From Sphaerisporangium krabiense (GTDB lineage: Bacteria > Actinomycetota > Actinomycetes > Streptosporangiales > Streptosporangiaceae): DNA of 64,000 bases. Both the position numbers and the translations under genes were made by a program. How positions within the stretch are numbered: position 1 is the first letter of the stretch; the number at the start of each line of letters is the position of its first letter. Below are positions 1-11,681 of this stretch, piece by piece. The stretch spans positions 744,001 through 808,000 of the forward strand of contig NZ_JACHBR010000001.1 in assembly GCF_014200435.1 (NCBI RefSeq), in the 5' to 3' direction. The notes beneath the pieces are model-generated. The model saw only the letters and a list, made by a program, of their open reading frames with translations. It did no database searches and was not told the origin of the DNA.

Positions 1-109
1 CGATGTGCGCCTTGATCTTCGAGTACGGCATGCTCACGGTGTCGTGGTATGCCGAGTTCGCGTTACGCAGACGCGTCAGCATGTCTGCGATCGGGTCGGT
101 CATCGTCAT
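1..109 (-). CDS. rpsH: 30S ribosomal protein S8 (partial, N-terminus only)
   Basis: Only the first 36 codons are in the window; the gene runs off the left edge. The start [18 protein letters not shown] is the conserved S8 N-terminus. S8 binds helix 21 of 16S rRNA early in 30S assembly and in other bacteria represses the spc operon. The first ATG (109) is chosen because a strong GAGGAGG lies about 9 bases upstream; the second ATG (103) is too far from it. The gene follows rpsN after 140 bases, as in the spc operon. Confidence 0.95.
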   Translation of the reverse strand, partial: MTMTDPIADMLTRLRNANSAYHDTVSMPYSKIKAHI

Positions 110-249
110 GGCCGGTGGCCCTCCTCACCGCGGTTTCCCGACCGGGACCTACGGTGTGGTCGTGGGCGCCTGACTCGGCGCCCGGTTGATATGACTTGGA
201 TGTACGGCCGGCAGGGCGCGGGCCCTCGTCGCGAGGGCCCGCACGCGGG

Positions 250-435
250 CTACCAGCTGGACTTGGTGATGCCGGGCAGCTCGCCCCGGTGCGCCATCTC
301 GCGGAAGCACACGCGGCACAGGCCGAACTTGCGGTAGACCGCACGGGGACGGCCGCAGCGCGAACAACGAGTGTACGCGCGGACGCCGAACTTCGGCTTG
401 CGCTCGGCCTTGGCGATCAGGGACTTCTTGGCCAT
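250..435 (-). CDS. rpsN: 30S ribosomal protein S14, zinc-binding type Z
   Basis: This 61-residue protein is the short, zinc-containing S14 of the 30S head. Cysteines C24, C27, C40 and C43 form the two CxxC pairs that hold the zinc. It is the C+ paralogue normally found in the spc operon; the longer zinc-free S14 used in zinc starvation would be elsewhere. It starts 2 bases after the end of rplE (minus strand), so the two are probably translationally coupled. Length and motif are full. Confidence 0.97.
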   Translation of the reverse strand: MAKKSLIAKAERKPKFGVRAYTRCSRCGRPRAVYRKFGLCRVCFREMAHRGELPGITKSSW

Positions 436-437
436 GC

Positions 438-1013
438 TCAGGCCTCCTTGAAGGGGAAGCCGAGGAGCTTCAGCAGCGCCCGGCCTTGTTCGTCGTTCGT
501 GGCGGTGGTCACGACCGTGATGTCCATGCCCCGCTGGCGGTCGACCCGGTCGGGGTCCACCTCGTGGAACATGACCTGCTCGGTCAGACCGAAGGTGTAG
601 TTCCCGTTGCCGTCGAACTGCTTGGGCGAGAGGCCGCGGAAGTCGCGGATGCGCGGCAGCGCGAGGGACAGCAGCCGGTCGAGGAACTCCCACATACGGT
701 CGCCGCGCAGCGTCACGTGCGCGCCGATCGGCATGCCCTCGCGCAGCTTGAACTGCGCGATGGACTTGCGGGCGTGGGCCACGGCCGGCTTCTGGCCGGT
801 GATGGCGGTGAGGTCGCGCACCGCGCCCTCGATCAGCTTGGAGTCGCGGGCCGCCTCGCCGACGCCCATGTTCACCTTGATCTTGGTGAGCTTGGGGATC
901 TGCATGACGTTCGCGATGCCGAACTGCTCACGCAGCTTGTCCGCGATCTCCTCGCGGTAGCGGAGCTTGAGGCGCGGCGCGGGGCGCTCGGTCTCGGTAG
1001 TGGTGGCGGTCAT
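438..1013 (-). CDS. rplE: 50S ribosomal protein L5
   Basis: L5 binds 5S rRNA and helps form the central protuberance of the 50S subunit. The 191-residue product has the usual actinobacterial length plus a short basic N-terminal tail. Recognisable blocks include [19 protein letters not shown] and GNGNYTFGL near the C-terminal half. Its ATG overlaps the rplX stop in a TGATG arrangement, which suggests coupled translation. It sits between rplX and rpsN in the standard spc order. Confidence 0.97.
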   Translation of the reverse strand: MTATTTETERPAPRLKLRYREEIADKLREQFGIANVMQIPKLTKIKVNMGVGEAARDSKLIEGAVRDLTAITGQKPAVAHARKSIAQFKLREGMPIGAHVTLRGDRMWEFLDRLLSLALPRIRDFRGLSPKQFDGNGNYTFGLTEQVMFHEVDPDRVDRQRGMDITVVTTATNDEQGRALLKLLGFPFKEA

Positions 1014-1336
1014 CAGTTGTCCTCACCCGATTCGTCGGCCTCGGCGGCCTTCTTGGCGGGCTTGTCGTCCTTCGTCGCCTCGTCCTTCTTGGCGTCATCC
1101 TTGAGCTTCTTGACGTTGCTCACGTGGATGGGCGCCTCCAGGGTCTGCACGCCGCCTTCCTTGGCGCCGCGCGGGCCCTGGTGGGTGACCTTGGAGTGCT
1201 TCTTGATCAGGTTCACGCCCTCCACCACCACGCGGTCCTCGCGCGGCAGGGCGCGGATCACACGACCCTTGGCACCCTTGTCCTTACCGGCGATGACCTG
1301 GACGAGGTCACCCTTCTTCACATGCAGCTTCGGCAT
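1013..1336 (-). CDS. rplX: 50S ribosomal protein L24
   Basis: L24 is an assembly-initiating 23S rRNA-binding protein with a KOW motif. The N-terminus [20 protein letters not shown] includes the KOW block (about residues 5-35). After about residue 85 comes a charged Lys/Asp/Glu tail ([13 protein letters not shown]), an actinobacterial-style extension that is probably disordered. The gene directly abuts rplN (no spacer) and overlaps rplE by one base. Confidence 0.97.
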   Translation of the reverse strand: MPKLHVKKGDLVQVIAGKDKGAKGRVIRALPREDRVVVEGVNLIKKHSKVTHQGPRGAKEGGVQTLEAPIHVSNVKKLKDDAKKDEATKDDKPAKKAAEADESGEDN

Positions 1337-1705
1337 CTACAACACCTCCGGCGCGAGCGAGATGATGCGCATGAACTTCTTCTCGCGCAGCTCGCGACCC
1401 ACCGGACCGAAGATACGCGTGCCCCGAGGGTCACCACTGTCCTTGATGATGACCGCGGCGTTCTCGTCGAAGCGGATGTAGGAGCCGTCGGGGCGGCGGC
1501 GCTCCTTGCTGGTGCGCACCACGACAGCCTTGACCACATCACCCTTCTTGACGCCCGCGGCGGGAAGAGCGTCCTTCACCGTCGCGACGATGATGTCGCC
1601 GATACCCGCGTAGCGCCGACCCGAGCCACCGAGCACCCGGATGCACAACAGCTCCTTGGCACCCGTGTTGTCGGCGACCTTGAGCCGCGACTCCTGCTGG
1701 ATCAC
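1337..1705 (-). CDS. rplN: 50S ribosomal protein L14
   Basis: L14 is a universally conserved 50S protein near the subunit interface, next to L19 and the factor site. The 122-residue sequence starts [20 protein letters not shown] and is full length. The start codon is GTG at 1705, with GGGAG about 6 bases upstream. This is the first gene of the spc-type block, separated from rpsQ by 145 bases holding two strong hairpins. It may therefore have its own promoter or be expressed by partial readthrough; no convincing -35/-10 pair was seen. Confidence 0.97.
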   Translation of the reverse strand: MIQQESRLKVADNTGAKELLCIRVLGGSGRRYAGIGDIIVATVKDALPAAGVKKGDVVKAVVVRTSKERRRPDGSYIRFDENAAVIIKDSGDPRGTRIFGPVGRELREKKFMRIISLAPEVL

Positions 1706-1773
1706 GTCAACTCCCGTATGTCACGCCGGTTCTCATTCATTGAGCCTGGCGGAACTAGATTCGGTCTAATGCG

Positions 1774-1804
1774 CCCCCGGCCGGTCTTACCGGCCCGAGG
1801 GGGG
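1774..1804 (-). other. GC-rich hairpin between rpsQ and rplN
   Basis: GGCCGGT and ACCGGCC form a perfect 7-bp stem around a CTT loop (1779-1795). Runs of C (1774-1778) and G (1799-1804) extend the stem with a 3-base bulge. Together with the hairpin at 1814-1840 it fills the S10/spc boundary. It may be part of a tandem terminator or an RNA-protein contact site; which of these is not decidable from sequence. Confidence 0.5.
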
Positions 1805-1813
1805 ACGCCACAC

Positions 1814-1840
1814 GGGAGACCCCCTTCCGGGGGGCCTCCC
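1814..1840 (-). terminator. Terminator-like hairpin after rpsQ (end of S10 operon)
   Basis: GGGAG-A-CCCCC pairs with GGGGG-x-CTCCC around a short TTCC loop, giving about 10 GC pairs with one mismatch, 10 bases past the rpsQ stop. No clear U-tract follows, as is common in high-GC actinobacteria. The position matches the classical S10/spc operon boundary. Confidence 0.55.
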
Positions 1841-1850
1841 GCACGGCGAC

Positions 1851-2141
1851 TTACTTGGCCCGCTCGAGGATCTCCACGACCCGCCACCGCTTGGTGGCGG
1901 ACAGCGGCCGGGTCTCCATCAGAAGGACGCGGTCGCCGACGCCGGCGGTGTTGGCCTCGTCGTGGGCCTTGTACTTGGTCGTACGGCGGATGACCTTGCC
2001 GTACAGCGGGTGCTTGACGCGGTCCTCGACGGCGACGACGACGGTCTTGTCCATCTTGTCGCTGACGACCAGACCCTCGCGGGTCTTGCGGTAGTTCCGC
2101 GCCTGGGCGGTCTCGGTGCTGGTCTCGGTGGTCTCAGCCAT
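1851..2141 (-). CDS. rpsQ: 30S ribosomal protein S17
   Basis: S17 is a primary 16S rRNA binder in the 30S body with an OB-fold. The 96 residues include a short actinobacterial N-terminal tail ([19 protein letters not shown]) before the conserved core [19 protein letters not shown]. It overlaps the end of rpmC by 8 bases (2134-2141), implying translational coupling. It is the last gene of the S10 operon and is followed by two strong hairpins. Confidence 0.97.
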   Translation of the reverse strand: MAETTETSTETAQARNYRKTREGLVVSDKMDKTVVVAVEDRVKHPLYGKVIRRTTKYKAHDEANTAGVGDRVLLMETRPLSATKRWRVVEILERAK

Positions 2142-2373
2142 CGCTCGGCTCCTTCTCGACCGTGATGATGCCGAGCTCGCGCTCGCGCATCACGGTGTAG
2201 ATACGGGCGATCTCGCGCCGGACGGCGCGCAGCCGCCCGTGGCTCTCCAACTGACCGGTCGCCGCCTGGAAGCGGAGGTTGAACAGCTCCTCCTTGGCTT
2301 CCTTCAGCTTCTGGACCAGCTCTTCCTGGTCAGAAGTCCGCAGCTCACCGGCGGTCAGGCCCTTAGCCATCAC
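2134..2373 (-). CDS. rpmC: 50S ribosomal protein L29
   Basis: L29 is a small helical protein at the exit-tunnel rim that forms part of the docking site for SRP and trigger factor. The 79-residue product contains the conserved helix-hairpin with [19 protein letters not shown] and [20 protein letters not shown]. Tandem ATG codons open the ORF; the second ([11 protein letters not shown]) is equally plausible. It overlaps rplP by 4 bases and rpsQ by 8. Confidence 0.96.
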   Translation of the reverse strand: MMAKGLTAGELRTSDQEELVQKLKEAKEELFNLRFQAATGQLESHGRLRAVRREIARIYTVMRERELGIITVEKEPSDG

Positions 2374-2789
2374 GCCTCACCCACTTCACGCTTGACGAAC
2401 CGGCACTTCATCGGGAGCTTGTGCATCGCGCGGCGCAGGGCCTCGCGGGCGACCGGCTCGCTGACGCCGGACAGCTCGAACATGACGCGGCCGGGCTTGA
2501 CGTTGGCGATCCACCACTCCGGCGAACCCTTACCGGAACCCATGCGGGTCTCGGCGGGCTTCTTCGTCAGGGGACGGTCCGGGTAGATGTTGATCCACAC
2601 CTTGCCGCCACGGCGGATGTGCCGGGTCATGGCGATACGCGCGGCCTCGATCTGGCGGTTGGTCACGTAGTGGTGCTCAAGCGCCTGGATGCCGAACTCG
2701 CCGAACACGACCCTGGTGCCGCCCTTGGCGGCTCCGCTGCGGTCAGGCCGGTGCTGCTTACGGTGCTTGACCCTGCGCGGGATCAGCAT
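2370..2789 (-). CDS. rplP: 50S ribosomal protein L16
   Basis: L16 helps organise the peptidyl transferase and A-site region of the 50S subunit. The 139-residue product is of standard length and starts [17 protein letters not shown]. The [20 protein letters not shown] block is conserved and holds the region contacted by orthosomycin antibiotics. It starts 2 bases after rpsC ends and overlaps rpmC by 4 bases. Confidence 0.97.
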   Translation of the reverse strand: MLIPRRVKHRKQHRPDRSGAAKGGTRVVFGEFGIQALEHHYVTNRQIEAARIAMTRHIRRGGKVWINIYPDRPLTKKPAETRMGSGKGSPEWWIANVKPGRVMFELSGVSEPVAREALRRAMHKLPMKCRFVKREVGEA

Positions 2790-2791
2790 GG

Positions 2792-3634
2792 TCAGCTCCC
2801 TTCAGCACCCGGCTGCTCCGCCGGGCCACTCTCGGGCGCCCCAGCGGGCGCGGTGCTCTCGGTCTTGGCCCCGCCGCGGCCACCGCGGCCCGCGCCGTCA
2901 CGGCCACGGCCGCCGCCGCCCGCGCCACGGCCGCGCTGCGGCCGGTCGGTGCGGTCGCGACGCTGGCCGGCGCGCGCGCCGGCGGCCGCCGCCTCGCGCT
3001 CCGCGCGGCTGGTCGGGGCCTCGCCCTTGTAGATCCACACCTTCACGCCGATGCGGCCGAAGGTGGTGCGGGCCTCGTAGAAGCCGTAGTCGATGTCCGC
3101 GCGAAGGGTGTGCAGCGGCACGCGGCCCTCGCGGTAGAACTCCGAGCGCGACATCTCGGCGCCGCCGAGACGGCCGGAGCACTGGACACGGATGCCCTTG
3201 GCGCCGCTCTTCATCGCCGACTGCATGGCCTTGCGCATCGCCCGCCGGAAGGAGACCCGGCTGGAGAGCTGCTCGGCCACGCCCTGGGCGACGAGCTGAG
3301 CGTCGACCTCGGGGTTCTTGACCTCAAGGATGTTGAGCTGGACCTGCTTCTTGGTCAGCTTCTCGAGGTCGCCACGGATGCGGTCCGCCTCGGCGCCGCG
3401 GCGGCCGATGACGATGCCCGGCCGCGCGGTGTGGATGTCGACCTGGACGCGGTCGGTGGTCCGCTCGATCTCGACCTTGGAGATGCCGGCCCGCTCCATG
3501 CCCTTCTGCAGCATGCGGCGGATCGACACGTCCTCGGCGACGTAGGACTTGTACAGCTTGTCGGCGTACCACCGGCTCTTGAAGTCGGTCGTGATGCCGA
3601 GGCGGAACCCGTGCGGGTTAACCTTCTGGCCCAC
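2792..3634 (-). CDS. rpsC: 30S ribosomal protein S3 with Gly/Arg-rich C-terminal extension
   Basis: S3 lies at the mRNA entry channel and carries a KH domain (around residues 40-110, with the motif [14 protein letters not shown]). The start is the GTG at 3634 giving [13 protein letters not shown]; upstream in-frame codons are not conserved. The GTG overlaps the rplV stop by one base. At 280 residues it is longer than E. coli S3. The extra C-terminus from about residue 215 is rich in Arg, Gly and Ala ([18 protein letters not shown]) and probably unstructured, a common actinobacterial feature. Confidence 0.97.
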   Translation of the reverse strand: MGQKVNPHGFRLGITTDFKSRWYADKLYKSYVAEDVSIRRMLQKGMERAGISKVEIERTTDRVQVDIHTARPGIVIGRRGAEADRIRGDLEKLTKKQVQLNILEVKNPEVDAQLVAQGVAEQLSSRVSFRRAMRKAMQSAMKSGAKGIRVQCSGRLGGAEMSRSEFYREGRVPLHTLRADIDYGFYEARTTFGRIGVKVWIYKGEAPTSRAEREAAAAGARAGQRRDRTDRPQRGRGAGGGGRGRDGAGRGGRGGAKTESTAPAGAPESGPAEQPGAEGS

Positions 3635-4002
3635 TAGCGGGTCCTTCCCTTCGGCTTGCCCTGGCGCTCGGGCCGGGCTTCGACGATCACGGTGATGTGG
3701 CTCGTCCGCTTGTTGATCCGATAGGCACGGCCCTGGGCACGGGGACGGAACCGCTTCAGCGTCGGGCCCTCGTCGACCCACGCCCGGCTCACGACCAGCG
3801 ACTCGCGATCGAGCTTGAAGTTGTGCTCGGCGTTCGCCATCGCGCTCGACAGCACCTTGTAGATCGGCTCGCTCGCCGCCTGGGTGGCGAACTGCAGCAC
3901 GGCCTGCGCCTCCGAAGCGGGCAGCCCGCGAATAAGGTCCACCACGCGGCGGGCCTTCTGGGGCGTGACGCGGACGAACCGCGCCTGAGCCCTGGCTTCC
4001 AT
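3634..4002 (-). CDS. rplV: 50S ribosomal protein L22
   Basis: L22 lines the nascent peptide exit tunnel with a long beta-hairpin. The 122 residues start [20 protein letters not shown] and include the hairpin around [20 protein letters not shown], the macrolide-contact area. The length is normal. It overlaps the rpsC GTG start by one base, and a 27-base spacer separates it from rpsS. Confidence 0.97.
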   Translation of the reverse strand: MEARAQARFVRVTPQKARRVVDLIRGLPASEAQAVLQFATQAASEPIYKVLSSAMANAEHNFKLDRESLVVSRAWVDEGPTLKRFRPRAQGRAYRINKRTSHITVIVEARPERQGKPKGRTR

Positions 4003-4029
4003 CGCTTACTCCTCGTTTCTGAAAGGCGC

Positions 4030-4308
4030 TTACCGCCGGCTACGCCGGTCTTCCTTGACGTGGCTGCGGAAGGTCCGCGTCGGCGCGAACTCGCCCAGCT
4101 TGTGGCCGATCATCGACTCGGTGACGAACACCGGGACGTGCTTGCGCCCGTCGTGAACGGCGATCGTGTGACCCAGCATGTCCGGCACGATCATGGAGCG
4201 CCGCGACCACGTCTTGATGACGTTCTTGGTGCCCTTCTCGTTCTGCGTGTCCACCTTCTTCATCAGGTGGTCGTCAACGAAAGGACCCTTCTTAAGGCTA
4301 CGTGGCAT
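4030..4308 (-). CDS. rpsS: 30S ribosomal protein S19
   Basis: S19 forms a complex with S13 in the 30S head and contacts tRNA. The 92-residue sequence [15 protein letters not shown]...[10 protein letters not shown] is full length. It lies between rplB and rplV in the universal S10 operon order, 11 bases after rplB. Confidence 0.97.
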   Translation of the reverse strand: MPRSLKKGPFVDDHLMKKVDTQNEKGTKNVIKTWSRRSMIVPDMLGHTIAVHDGRKHVPVFVTESMIGHKLGEFAPTRTFRSHVKEDRRSRR

Positions 4309-4319
4309 TTAGGCTGCTC

Positions 4320-5153
4320 CTACCGCTTCTTCTTGCTCCGCCGACGGATGATCAGGCGGTCGCTGGCCTTGTTGGCCTGACGGGTACGGCCCTCGGGCTT
4401 GCCCTTGGGGTTCACCGGGTGGCGGCCACCGGAGGTCTTGCCCTCACCACCGCCGTGCGGGTGGTCGACCGGGTTCATGGCGACACCGCGGACGGTCGGG
4501 CGCTTGCCCTTCCAGCGGTTACGACCGGCCTTGCCGATGCTGATGTTGGCCTGCTCGGCGTTGCCGACCTGGCCGACCGAGGCGCGGCAGCGCACGTCGA
4601 CCTGGCGCATCTCGCCGGAGGGCATGCGCAGCGTGGCCATCTGCCCTTCCTTGGCCAGCAGCTGGATCTGCGCGCCGGCGGACCGGCCGAGCTTCGCCCC
4701 GCCGCCCGGCTTCAGCTCCACGGCGTGGATGAAGGTACCGGTCGGGATGTTGCGCAGCGGCAGGCAGTTGCCCGGCTTGATGTCGGCCGCGGGGCCGTTC
4801 TCGATGCGGTCGCCCTGCTTGATCCCGGTGGGAGCGAGGATGTAGCGCTTCTCGCCGTCCGCGTAGTGCAGGAGCGCGATGCGCGAGGTCCGGTTCGGGT
4901 CGTACTCGATGTGCGCGACCTTGGCCGGGATGCCGTCCTTGTCGTGGCGCCGGAAGTCGATGATGCGGTAGGCGCGCTTGTGCCCGCCGCCCTGGTGACG
5001 CGCGGTCACACGCCCATGGACGTTACGGCCGCCCTTGCTGTGCAGGGGGGCAAGCAGCGACTTCTCGGGCGTGCTGCGCGTGATCTCGGCGAAGTCCGAG
5101 ACGCTCGCGCCGCGCCGGCCCGGCGTCGTCGGCTTGTATTTACGGATGCCCAT
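4320..5153 (-). CDS. rplB: 50S ribosomal protein L2
   Basis: L2 is a primary 23S rRNA-binding protein needed for subunit association and the peptidyl transferase centre. The 277 residues start [20 protein letters not shown]. They contain the hallmark [20 protein letters not shown] near residue 225, including the conserved histidine implicated in peptidyl transfer. A 47-base spacer separates it from rplW. Confidence 0.97.
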   Translation of the reverse strand: MGIRKYKPTTPGRRGASVSDFAEITRSTPEKSLLAPLHSKGGRNVHGRVTARHQGGGHKRAYRIIDFRRHDKDGIPAKVAHIEYDPNRTSRIALLHYADGEKRYILAPTGIKQGDRIENGPAADIKPGNCLPLRNIPTGTFIHAVELKPGGGAKLGRSAGAQIQLLAKEGQMATLRMPSGEMRQVDVRCRASVGQVGNAEQANISIGKAGRNRWKGKRPTVRGVAMNPVDHPHGGGEGKTSGGRHPVNPKGKPEGRTRQANKASDRLIIRRRSKKKR

Positions 5154-5200
5154 CTTTTTCGTTCATCCTTCGTCGGTGTTGCTTGGCAAAGCGGTGGTGA

Positions 5201-5503
5201 TCAGCCGATCTGACCGAAGATGTCGATCCGGTCGCCTTCCACCAGGCTCACGATCGCCCGCTTGGTGCTCGGACGCTGGCCGTAGCCGAACCTCGTGCGC
5301 TTGCGCTTGCCCTGCCTGTTGATCGTGTTCACGCTCGTGACCTTGACGCCGAAGATCTGCTCGATAGCGATCTTGACCTGGGTCTTGTTGGCCGTCTTGC
5401 GCACCAGGAACGTGTACTTGTTGTGCTCATCGATCAGGCCGTAGCTCTTCTCGGAGACGATCGGCTTGATGATGATGTCGCGCGGGTCGGCGATCTTCTG
5501 CAT
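5201..5503 (-). CDS. rplW: 50S ribosomal protein L23
   Basis: L23 sits at the tunnel exit and is the main docking point for trigger factor and SRP. The 100 residues contain [20 protein letters not shown] and the C-terminal [20 protein letters not shown], the loop that reaches 23S rRNA. Its ATG overlaps the last base of rplD, so translation is probably coupled. Confidence 0.97.
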   Translation of the reverse strand: MQKIADPRDIIIKPIVSEKSYGLIDEHNKYTFLVRKTANKTQVKIAIEQIFGVKVTSVNTINRQGKRKRTRFGYGQRPSTKRAIVSLVEGDRIDIFGQIG

Positions 5504-6153
5504 CAGGCGTCTTCCTTCCCGCCGTTGCCCAGCCGCGCCACGACCTGGTCGTAGGCCTCACGGGTGAAGACCAGGTCGTCGTAGCAGAGCACGTCATAGG
5601 TGTTCAGCTGGCCGGCGTCCAGCAGGTGGACCTCCGGCGCGTTGCGCAGGCTCAGCCAGGTGAGCTCGTCGTCGGCGTCGACCACGACCAGGACGCTGCG
5701 CGCCTTGGTGATGGTGCGCAGGGCCTCGATCGCCGCCTTGGTCTTCGGGGTCTCCCCCGTGACCAGGCCGTCGACGATGTACACCCGGCCGCCGCTCGCC
5801 CGGTCGCTGAGGGCGCCGCGCAGGGCGGCGGCCTTCATCTTCTTGGGCGTCCGCTGCGAGTAGTCGCGCGGCTGCGGGCCGTGGACGGTGCCACCGCCGG
5901 CGAACTGCGGCGCGCGGGTCGAGCCCTGACGGGCGCGGCCGGTGCCCTTCTGCCGGTACGGCTTCTTGCCACCACCGCTGACCTCGCCACGGGTCTTCGT
6001 CTTGTGGGTGCCCTGGCGGCGCGCGGCCAGCTGGGCGACGACGACCTGGTGGATCAGCGGGATGTTGACCTTGGCGCCGAAGACATCCTCCGGCAGGTCG
6101 ACGGTGCCGGTCTTCGCGCCGGCCGCGTCGAGGACGTCGATGGTCGTGCTCAC
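5503..6153 (-). CDS. rplD: 50S ribosomal protein L4
   Basis: L4 binds 23S rRNA and sends a loop into the exit tunnel; in E. coli it is also the autogenous repressor of the S10 operon. The 216 residues include the tunnel loop around [20 protein letters not shown] and [12 protein letters not shown]. It overlaps rplC by 4 bases and rplW by one. Whether it regulates this operon is unknown, but see the large inverted repeat upstream of rpsJ. Confidence 0.97.
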   Translation of the reverse strand: MSTTIDVLDAAGAKTGTVDLPEDVFGAKVNIPLIHQVVVAQLAARRQGTHKTKTRGEVSGGGKKPYRQKGTGRARQGSTRAPQFAGGGTVHGPQPRDYSQRTPKKMKAAALRGALSDRASGGRVYIVDGLVTGETPKTKAAIEALRTITKARSVLVVVDADDELTWLSLRNAPEVHLLDAGQLNTYDVLCYDDLVFTREAYDQVVARLGNGGKEDA

Positions 6154-6803
6154 TTCTCGGCCCCCTTCTTGGCGGCGGTGCGAATCAGCACCAGGCTCCC
6201 GTTGGCGCCGGGAACCGCACCCTTGAGCAGGATGAGGCCCTTCTCGGCGTCCACGGCGTGAACCTTGAGGTTCTGGATCGTGACGCGGGTGTTGCCCATG
6301 CGGCCCGCCATGCGCAGGCCCTTGAAGACGCGGCCCGGGGTGGCGCAGCCACCGATGGAGCCGGGCGAACGGTGCTTGCGCTGGGTGCCGTGCGAGGCGC
6401 CGAGACCGCGGAAGCCGTGCCGCTTCATGACGCCGGCGAAGCCCTTGCCCTTGCTCTTGCCGGTGACGTCCACGAACTGACCGGCCTCGAAGGTCTCGGC
6501 CGTGATCTCCTGGCCGAGGGTGTACTCGGAGGCGTCGGTGGTGCGGACCTCGACGAAGTAGCGGCGCGGGGTGATGTCGTGCTTGCGCAGGTAGTCACCC
6601 AGGGGCTTGTTGACCTTGCGCGGGTCTACCTGCCCGTAGCCGAGCTGAACAGCGGAGTAGCCGTCCTTTTCCTCACTGCGGACGCGGGTCACCACGCACG
6701 GACCGGCCTCGACGACGGTGACCGGGACGATCCGGTTCCCCTCGTCGAAGACCTGGGTCATGCCGAGCTTCTTGCCCAGGACGCCCTTGATCTGCTTAGC
6801 CAT
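6150..6803 (-). CDS. rplC: 50S ribosomal protein L3
   Basis: L3 is an early-assembling 23S rRNA binder whose finger approaches the peptidyl transferase centre. The 217 residues begin [19 protein letters not shown] and contain [20 protein letters not shown], the conserved central loop around residues 125-145. It starts 14 bases downstream of rpsJ and overlaps rplD by 4 bases. Confidence 0.97.
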   Translation of the reverse strand: MAKQIKGVLGKKLGMTQVFDEGNRIVPVTVVEAGPCVVTRVRSEEKDGYSAVQLGYGQVDPRKVNKPLGDYLRKHDITPRRYFVEVRTTDASEYTLGQEITAETFEAGQFVDVTGKSKGKGFAGVMKRHGFRGLGASHGTQRKHRSPGSIGGCATPGRVFKGLRMAGRMGNTRVTIQNLKVHAVDAEKGLILLKGAVPGANGSLVLIRTAAKKGAEK

Positions 6804-6817
6804 GTCAGTGCGTTCCC

Positions 6818-7126
6818 TCAGAGCTTGATCGAGATGTCGACGCCGGCCGGGAGGTCGAGCCGCATGAGCGAGTCGACCGTCTTCGGCGTCGGATCGATGA
6901 TGTCAATCAGCCGCTTGTGCGTGCGCATTTCGAAGTGCTCACGGCTGTCCTTGTACTTGTGCGGCGAGCGGATGACGCAGTACACGTTCTTCTCGGTCGG
7001 CAACGGCACCGGGCCCGCGACCTTGGCGCCAGTCCGCGTCACCGTCTCGACGATCTTCTTGGCCGAGCTATCGATGACCTCGTGGTCATAGGCCTTAAGC
7101 CGGATGCGGATCTTCTGTCCCGCCAT
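6818..7126 (-). CDS. rpsJ: 30S ribosomal protein S10 (NusE)
   Basis: S10 is part of the 30S head and, as NusE, links NusG to the ribosome in transcription-translation coupling. The 102 residues begin [19 protein letters not shown]. It is the first gene of the S10 operon. The upstream region has an AGGACACCGAGG ribosome-binding stretch and, further up, a 23-bp-arm inverted repeat. Its promoter was not recognised. Confidence 0.97.
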   Translation of the reverse strand: MAGQKIRIRLKAYDHEVIDSSAKKIVETVTRTGAKVAGPVPLPTEKNVYCVIRSPHKYKDSREHFEMRTHKRLIDIIDPTPKTVDSLMRLDLPAGVDISIKL

Positions 7127-7228
7127 AGTGGCCTCGGTGTCCTTCGCTGTCGTCCTGCAAAAGTTTCGTGCGGCCTTGTGCCGCTGTCAGGTTCCCGTGG
7201 CTCGCGCCCCGTGACCCGCCTCGTCATT

Positions 7229-7284
7229 CCGTGATCTTGCAGTCGACTCGGTCGTCTCCGTCCGAGACGACTGCGAGATCACGG
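7229..7284 (-). promoter_or_regulatory. Large imperfect inverted repeat in the rpsJ leader / tuf-rpsJ gap
   Basis: Arms at 7229-7251 and 7262-7284 are complementary at 21 of 23 positions around a 10-base loop. It lies 100 bases before rpsJ and 60 bases after the tuf terminator hairpin. In RNA it would form a very long stem-loop without a U-tract. It could be an S10-operon leader structure, a second terminator or an operator. Confidence 0.6.
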
Positions 7285-7344
7285 GCCTGGATCGGGCTCG
7301 GAGCTCGCCGCGGGCTCGGGGGCCTCGCGGCCCCGTCGTGGTGC

Positions 7345-7380
7345 GGCGGTCGGGCCCGGACTGCTCCGGCCCCGACCGCC
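7345..7380 (-). terminator. Terminator hairpin after tuf
   Basis: A 16-bp stem with a single C-C mismatch and a CTGC loop lies 15 bases beyond the tuf stop. There is no long U-tract, but the stem is exceptionally stable. It separates the str operon from the S10 operon. Confidence 0.75.
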
Positions 7381-7394
7381 GACCCGCGGTCGTG

Positions 7395-8588
7395 CTACTT
7401 GATGATCTTCGTGACCCGGCCCGCGCCGACGGTCCGTCCACCCTCGCGGATGGCGAACTTGAGGCCGTCCTCCATCGCGATGGGCTGGATGAGCTGGACG
7501 GTCATCTCGGTGTTGTCACCGGGCATGACCATCTCGGTGCCCTCGGGCAGGGTGACGACGCCCGTGACGTCCGTGGTGCGGAAGTAGAACTGCGGGCGGT
7601 AGTTGTTGAAGAACGGCGTGTGGCGGCCGCCCTCGTCCTTCGACAGGATGTAGACCTGCGCCTCGAACTCCGTGTGCGGGGTGGTCGTGCCCGGCTTGAT
7701 GATGCACTGGCCGCGCTCGACGTCCTCGCGCTTGATGCCACGAAGGAGCAGACCGACGTTGTCGCCGGCGCGTCCCTCGTCGAGGAGCTTGCGGAACATC
7801 TCGACACCGGTGACGGTGGTCGTGGTGCTCTTGTCCTTGATGCCGATGATGTCGACGGTCTCGTTGACCTTGACGATGCCGCGCTCGATACGACCGGTCA
7901 CGACGGTGCCGCGGCCGGTGATCGAGAACACGTCCTCGATCGGCATGAGGAACGGCTTCTCGGTGTCACGAACGGGCTCGGGGACGTTGTCGTCCACGGC
8001 GTTCATGAGCTCGATGATCGAGTCGCCCCACTTCTCGTCGCCCTCGAGCGCCTTCAGCGCCGAGACGCGGACGACCGGCAGGTCGTCGCCCGGGAACTCC
8101 TGAGCGGACAGCAGCTCGCGGACCTCGAGCTCGACGAGCTCCAGGATCTCCTCGTCATCGACCATGTCGGCCTTGTTCAGCGCGACGACGATGTAGGGGA
8201 CGCCGACCTGGCGGGCCAGGAGGACGTGCTCCTTCGTCTGCGGCATCGGGCCGTCGGTGGCGGCGACCACGAGGATGGCGCCGTCCATCTGCGCGGCACC
8301 GGTGATCATGTTCTTCACGTAGTCGGCGTGACCGGGGCAGTCCACGTGGGCGTAGTGGCGCTTCTCGGTCTGGTACTCGACGTGCGCGATGGAGATGGTG
8401 ATACCGCGAGCCTTCTCCTCGGGCGCCTTGTCGATCTTGTCGAACGGGGTCGCCTCATTGAGGTGAGGGAAACGGTCGTGGAGCACCTTGGTGATCGCCG
8501 CGGTCAGAGTGGTCTTGCCGTGGTCGATGTGCCCAATGGTGCCGATGTTCACGTGCGGCTTGGTCCGCTCGAACTTGGCCTTGGCCAC
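7395..8588 (-). CDS. tuf: Translation elongation factor Tu
   Basis: EF-Tu delivers aminoacyl-tRNA to the ribosome as a GTP complex. The 397-residue product has the P-loop GHIDHGKT (residues 19-26), DCPGHADY and NKADMV GTPase motifs, then beta-barrel domains 2 and 3 ending GRVTKIIK. The start is GTG at 8588 with TAAGGAG about 8 bases upstream. It is the last gene of the str operon. The elfamycin-contact region [13 protein letters not shown] looks wild type, so no resistance substitution is evident. Confidence 0.98.
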   Translation of the reverse strand: MAKAKFERTKPHVNIGTIGHIDHGKTTLTAAITKVLHDRFPHLNEATPFDKIDKAPEEKARGITISIAHVEYQTEKRHYAHVDCPGHADYVKNMITGAAQMDGAILVVAATDGPMPQTKEHVLLARQVGVPYIVVALNKADMVDDEEILELVELEVRELLSAQEFPGDDLPVVRVSALKALEGDEKWGDSIIELMNAVDDNVPEPVRDTEKPFLMPIEDVFSITGRGTVVTGRIERGIVKVNETVDIIGIKDKSTTTTVTGVEMFRKLLDEGRAGDNVGLLLRGIKREDVERGQCIIKPGTTTPHTEFEAQVYILSKDEGGRHTPFFNNYRPQFYFRTTDVTGVVTLPEGTEMVMPGDNTEMTVQLIQPIAMEDGLKFAIREGGRTVGAGRVTKIIK

Positions 8589-8630
8589 TGCTCTGTCTCC
8601 TTAGAGATTCTGACGTGACTTGCTACTCAC

Positions 8631-8679
8631 TCGGGCTCGGAGCCCGATGCCCGGGAGGGCGATCGCTCGCCCCCCGGGC
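8631..8679 (-). terminator. Hairpins in the fusA-tuf gap
   Basis: Two stem-loops follow fusA. CGGGCT-CGG-AGCCCG lies at 8632-8646. A stronger one lies at 8649-8679, where GCCCGGG and GGGCGA pair with TCGCCC and CCCGGGC with one bulged A. They sit between the fusA stop and the tuf ribosome-binding site and may cause partial termination or stabilise processed ends; tuf is usually expressed in excess over fusA. Confidence 0.55.
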
Positions 8680-8695
8680 CGTCGGGGTCTCGGAC

Positions 8696-10795
<2,100 letters not shown>

Positions 10796-10834
10796 TTCTC
10801 TCGCGTCCTCGTCGTCTCGTCGTCGCCGCCGGTG

Positions 10835-11305
10835 TTACCAGCGGTAGTGGGCGAAGGCCTTGTTGGACTCGGCCATCTTGTGGGTGTCCTCGCGCCGCTT
10901 CACGCTCGCGCCGAGGCCGTTGCTCGCGTCGAGCAGCTCGTTCATCAGCCGCTCGGTCATGGTCTTCTCGCGGCGGGCGCGGGAGTACTGCACCAGCCAG
11001 CGGAGGGCCAGCGTGGTGCTGCGCGCGGCGCGCACCTCCACCGGCACCTGGTAGGTGGCGCCACCGACACGGCGGCTGCGCACCTCAAGGGTGGGCTTGA
11101 CGTTGTCCAGCGCTCGCTTGAGGGTGACGACCGGGTCGTTGCCCGACTTGTCCCTGCAGCCCTCGAGGGCGTCGTAGACGATCTTCTGAGCGAGCGACCG
11201 CTTGCCGCTCAGCAGCACCTTGTTGATGAGCGCGGTGACGAGCGGCGAGTTGAACACCGGGTCTGCGACCAGCTGTCGGCGCCCGGCGGGACCCTTGCGC
11301 GGCAT
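10835..11305 (-). CDS. rpsG: 30S ribosomal protein S7
   Basis: S7 nucleates assembly of the 30S head and contacts E-site tRNA. The frame stays open upstream, but the conserved start [18 protein letters not shown] at 11305 gives the standard 156 residues. It begins one base after the rpsL stop, so the two are coupled. The C-terminus [12 protein letters not shown] is typical. Confidence 0.97.
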   Translation of the reverse strand: MPRKGPAGRRQLVADPVFNSPLVTALINKVLLSGKRSLAQKIVYDALEGCRDKSGNDPVVTLKRALDNVKPTLEVRSRRVGGATYQVPVEVRAARSTTLALRWLVQYSRARREKTMTERLMNELLDASNGLGASVKRREDTHKMAESNKAFAHYRW

Positions 11306-11306
11306 C

Positions 11307-11681
11307 TCAGCTCTTCTCCTTCTTGGCGCCGTAGCGGCTGCGGGCCTGCTTGCGGTTGCGGACACCCTGGGTGTCGAGCGCACCGCGAACGATCTTGTAG
11401 CGGACACCCGGCAGGTCCTTCACACGGCCGCCGCGCACGAGCACGATGGAGTGCTCCTGAAGGTTGTGGCCGACGCCCGGGATGTAGGCCGTGACCTCGA
11501 TGCCGCTGCTCAGGCGGACACGGGCGACCTTACGGAGCGCCGAGTTCGGCTTCTTGGGGGTCGTGGTGTAGACGCGCACGCAGTTGCCGCGAAGCTGTGG
11601 GCTTCCTTTGAGCGCCGGAGTCTTGGTCTTAGTGACCTTGTCCTGTCGGCCCTTTCGGACCAACTGCTGAATTGTGGGCAC
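11307..11681 (-). CDS. rpsL: 30S ribosomal protein S12
   Basis: S12 controls decoding accuracy at the A site and is the classical streptomycin-resistance locus. The GTG at 11681 gives [15 protein letters not shown] and 124 residues; it follows GGAGAAG at a good distance. [12 protein letters not shown] (Lys at the K43 position) and [13 protein letters not shown] (K88 region) are wild type, predicting no ribosomal streptomycin resistance from this gene. It is the first gene of the str operon, about 270 bases downstream of a strong promoter match. Confidence 0.97.
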   Translation of the reverse strand: MPTIQQLVRKGRQDKVTKTKTPALKGSPQLRGNCVRVYTTTPKKPNSALRKVARVRLSSGIEVTAYIPGVGHNLQEHSIVLVRGGRVKDLPGVRYKIVRGALDTQGVRNRKQARSRYGAKKEKS

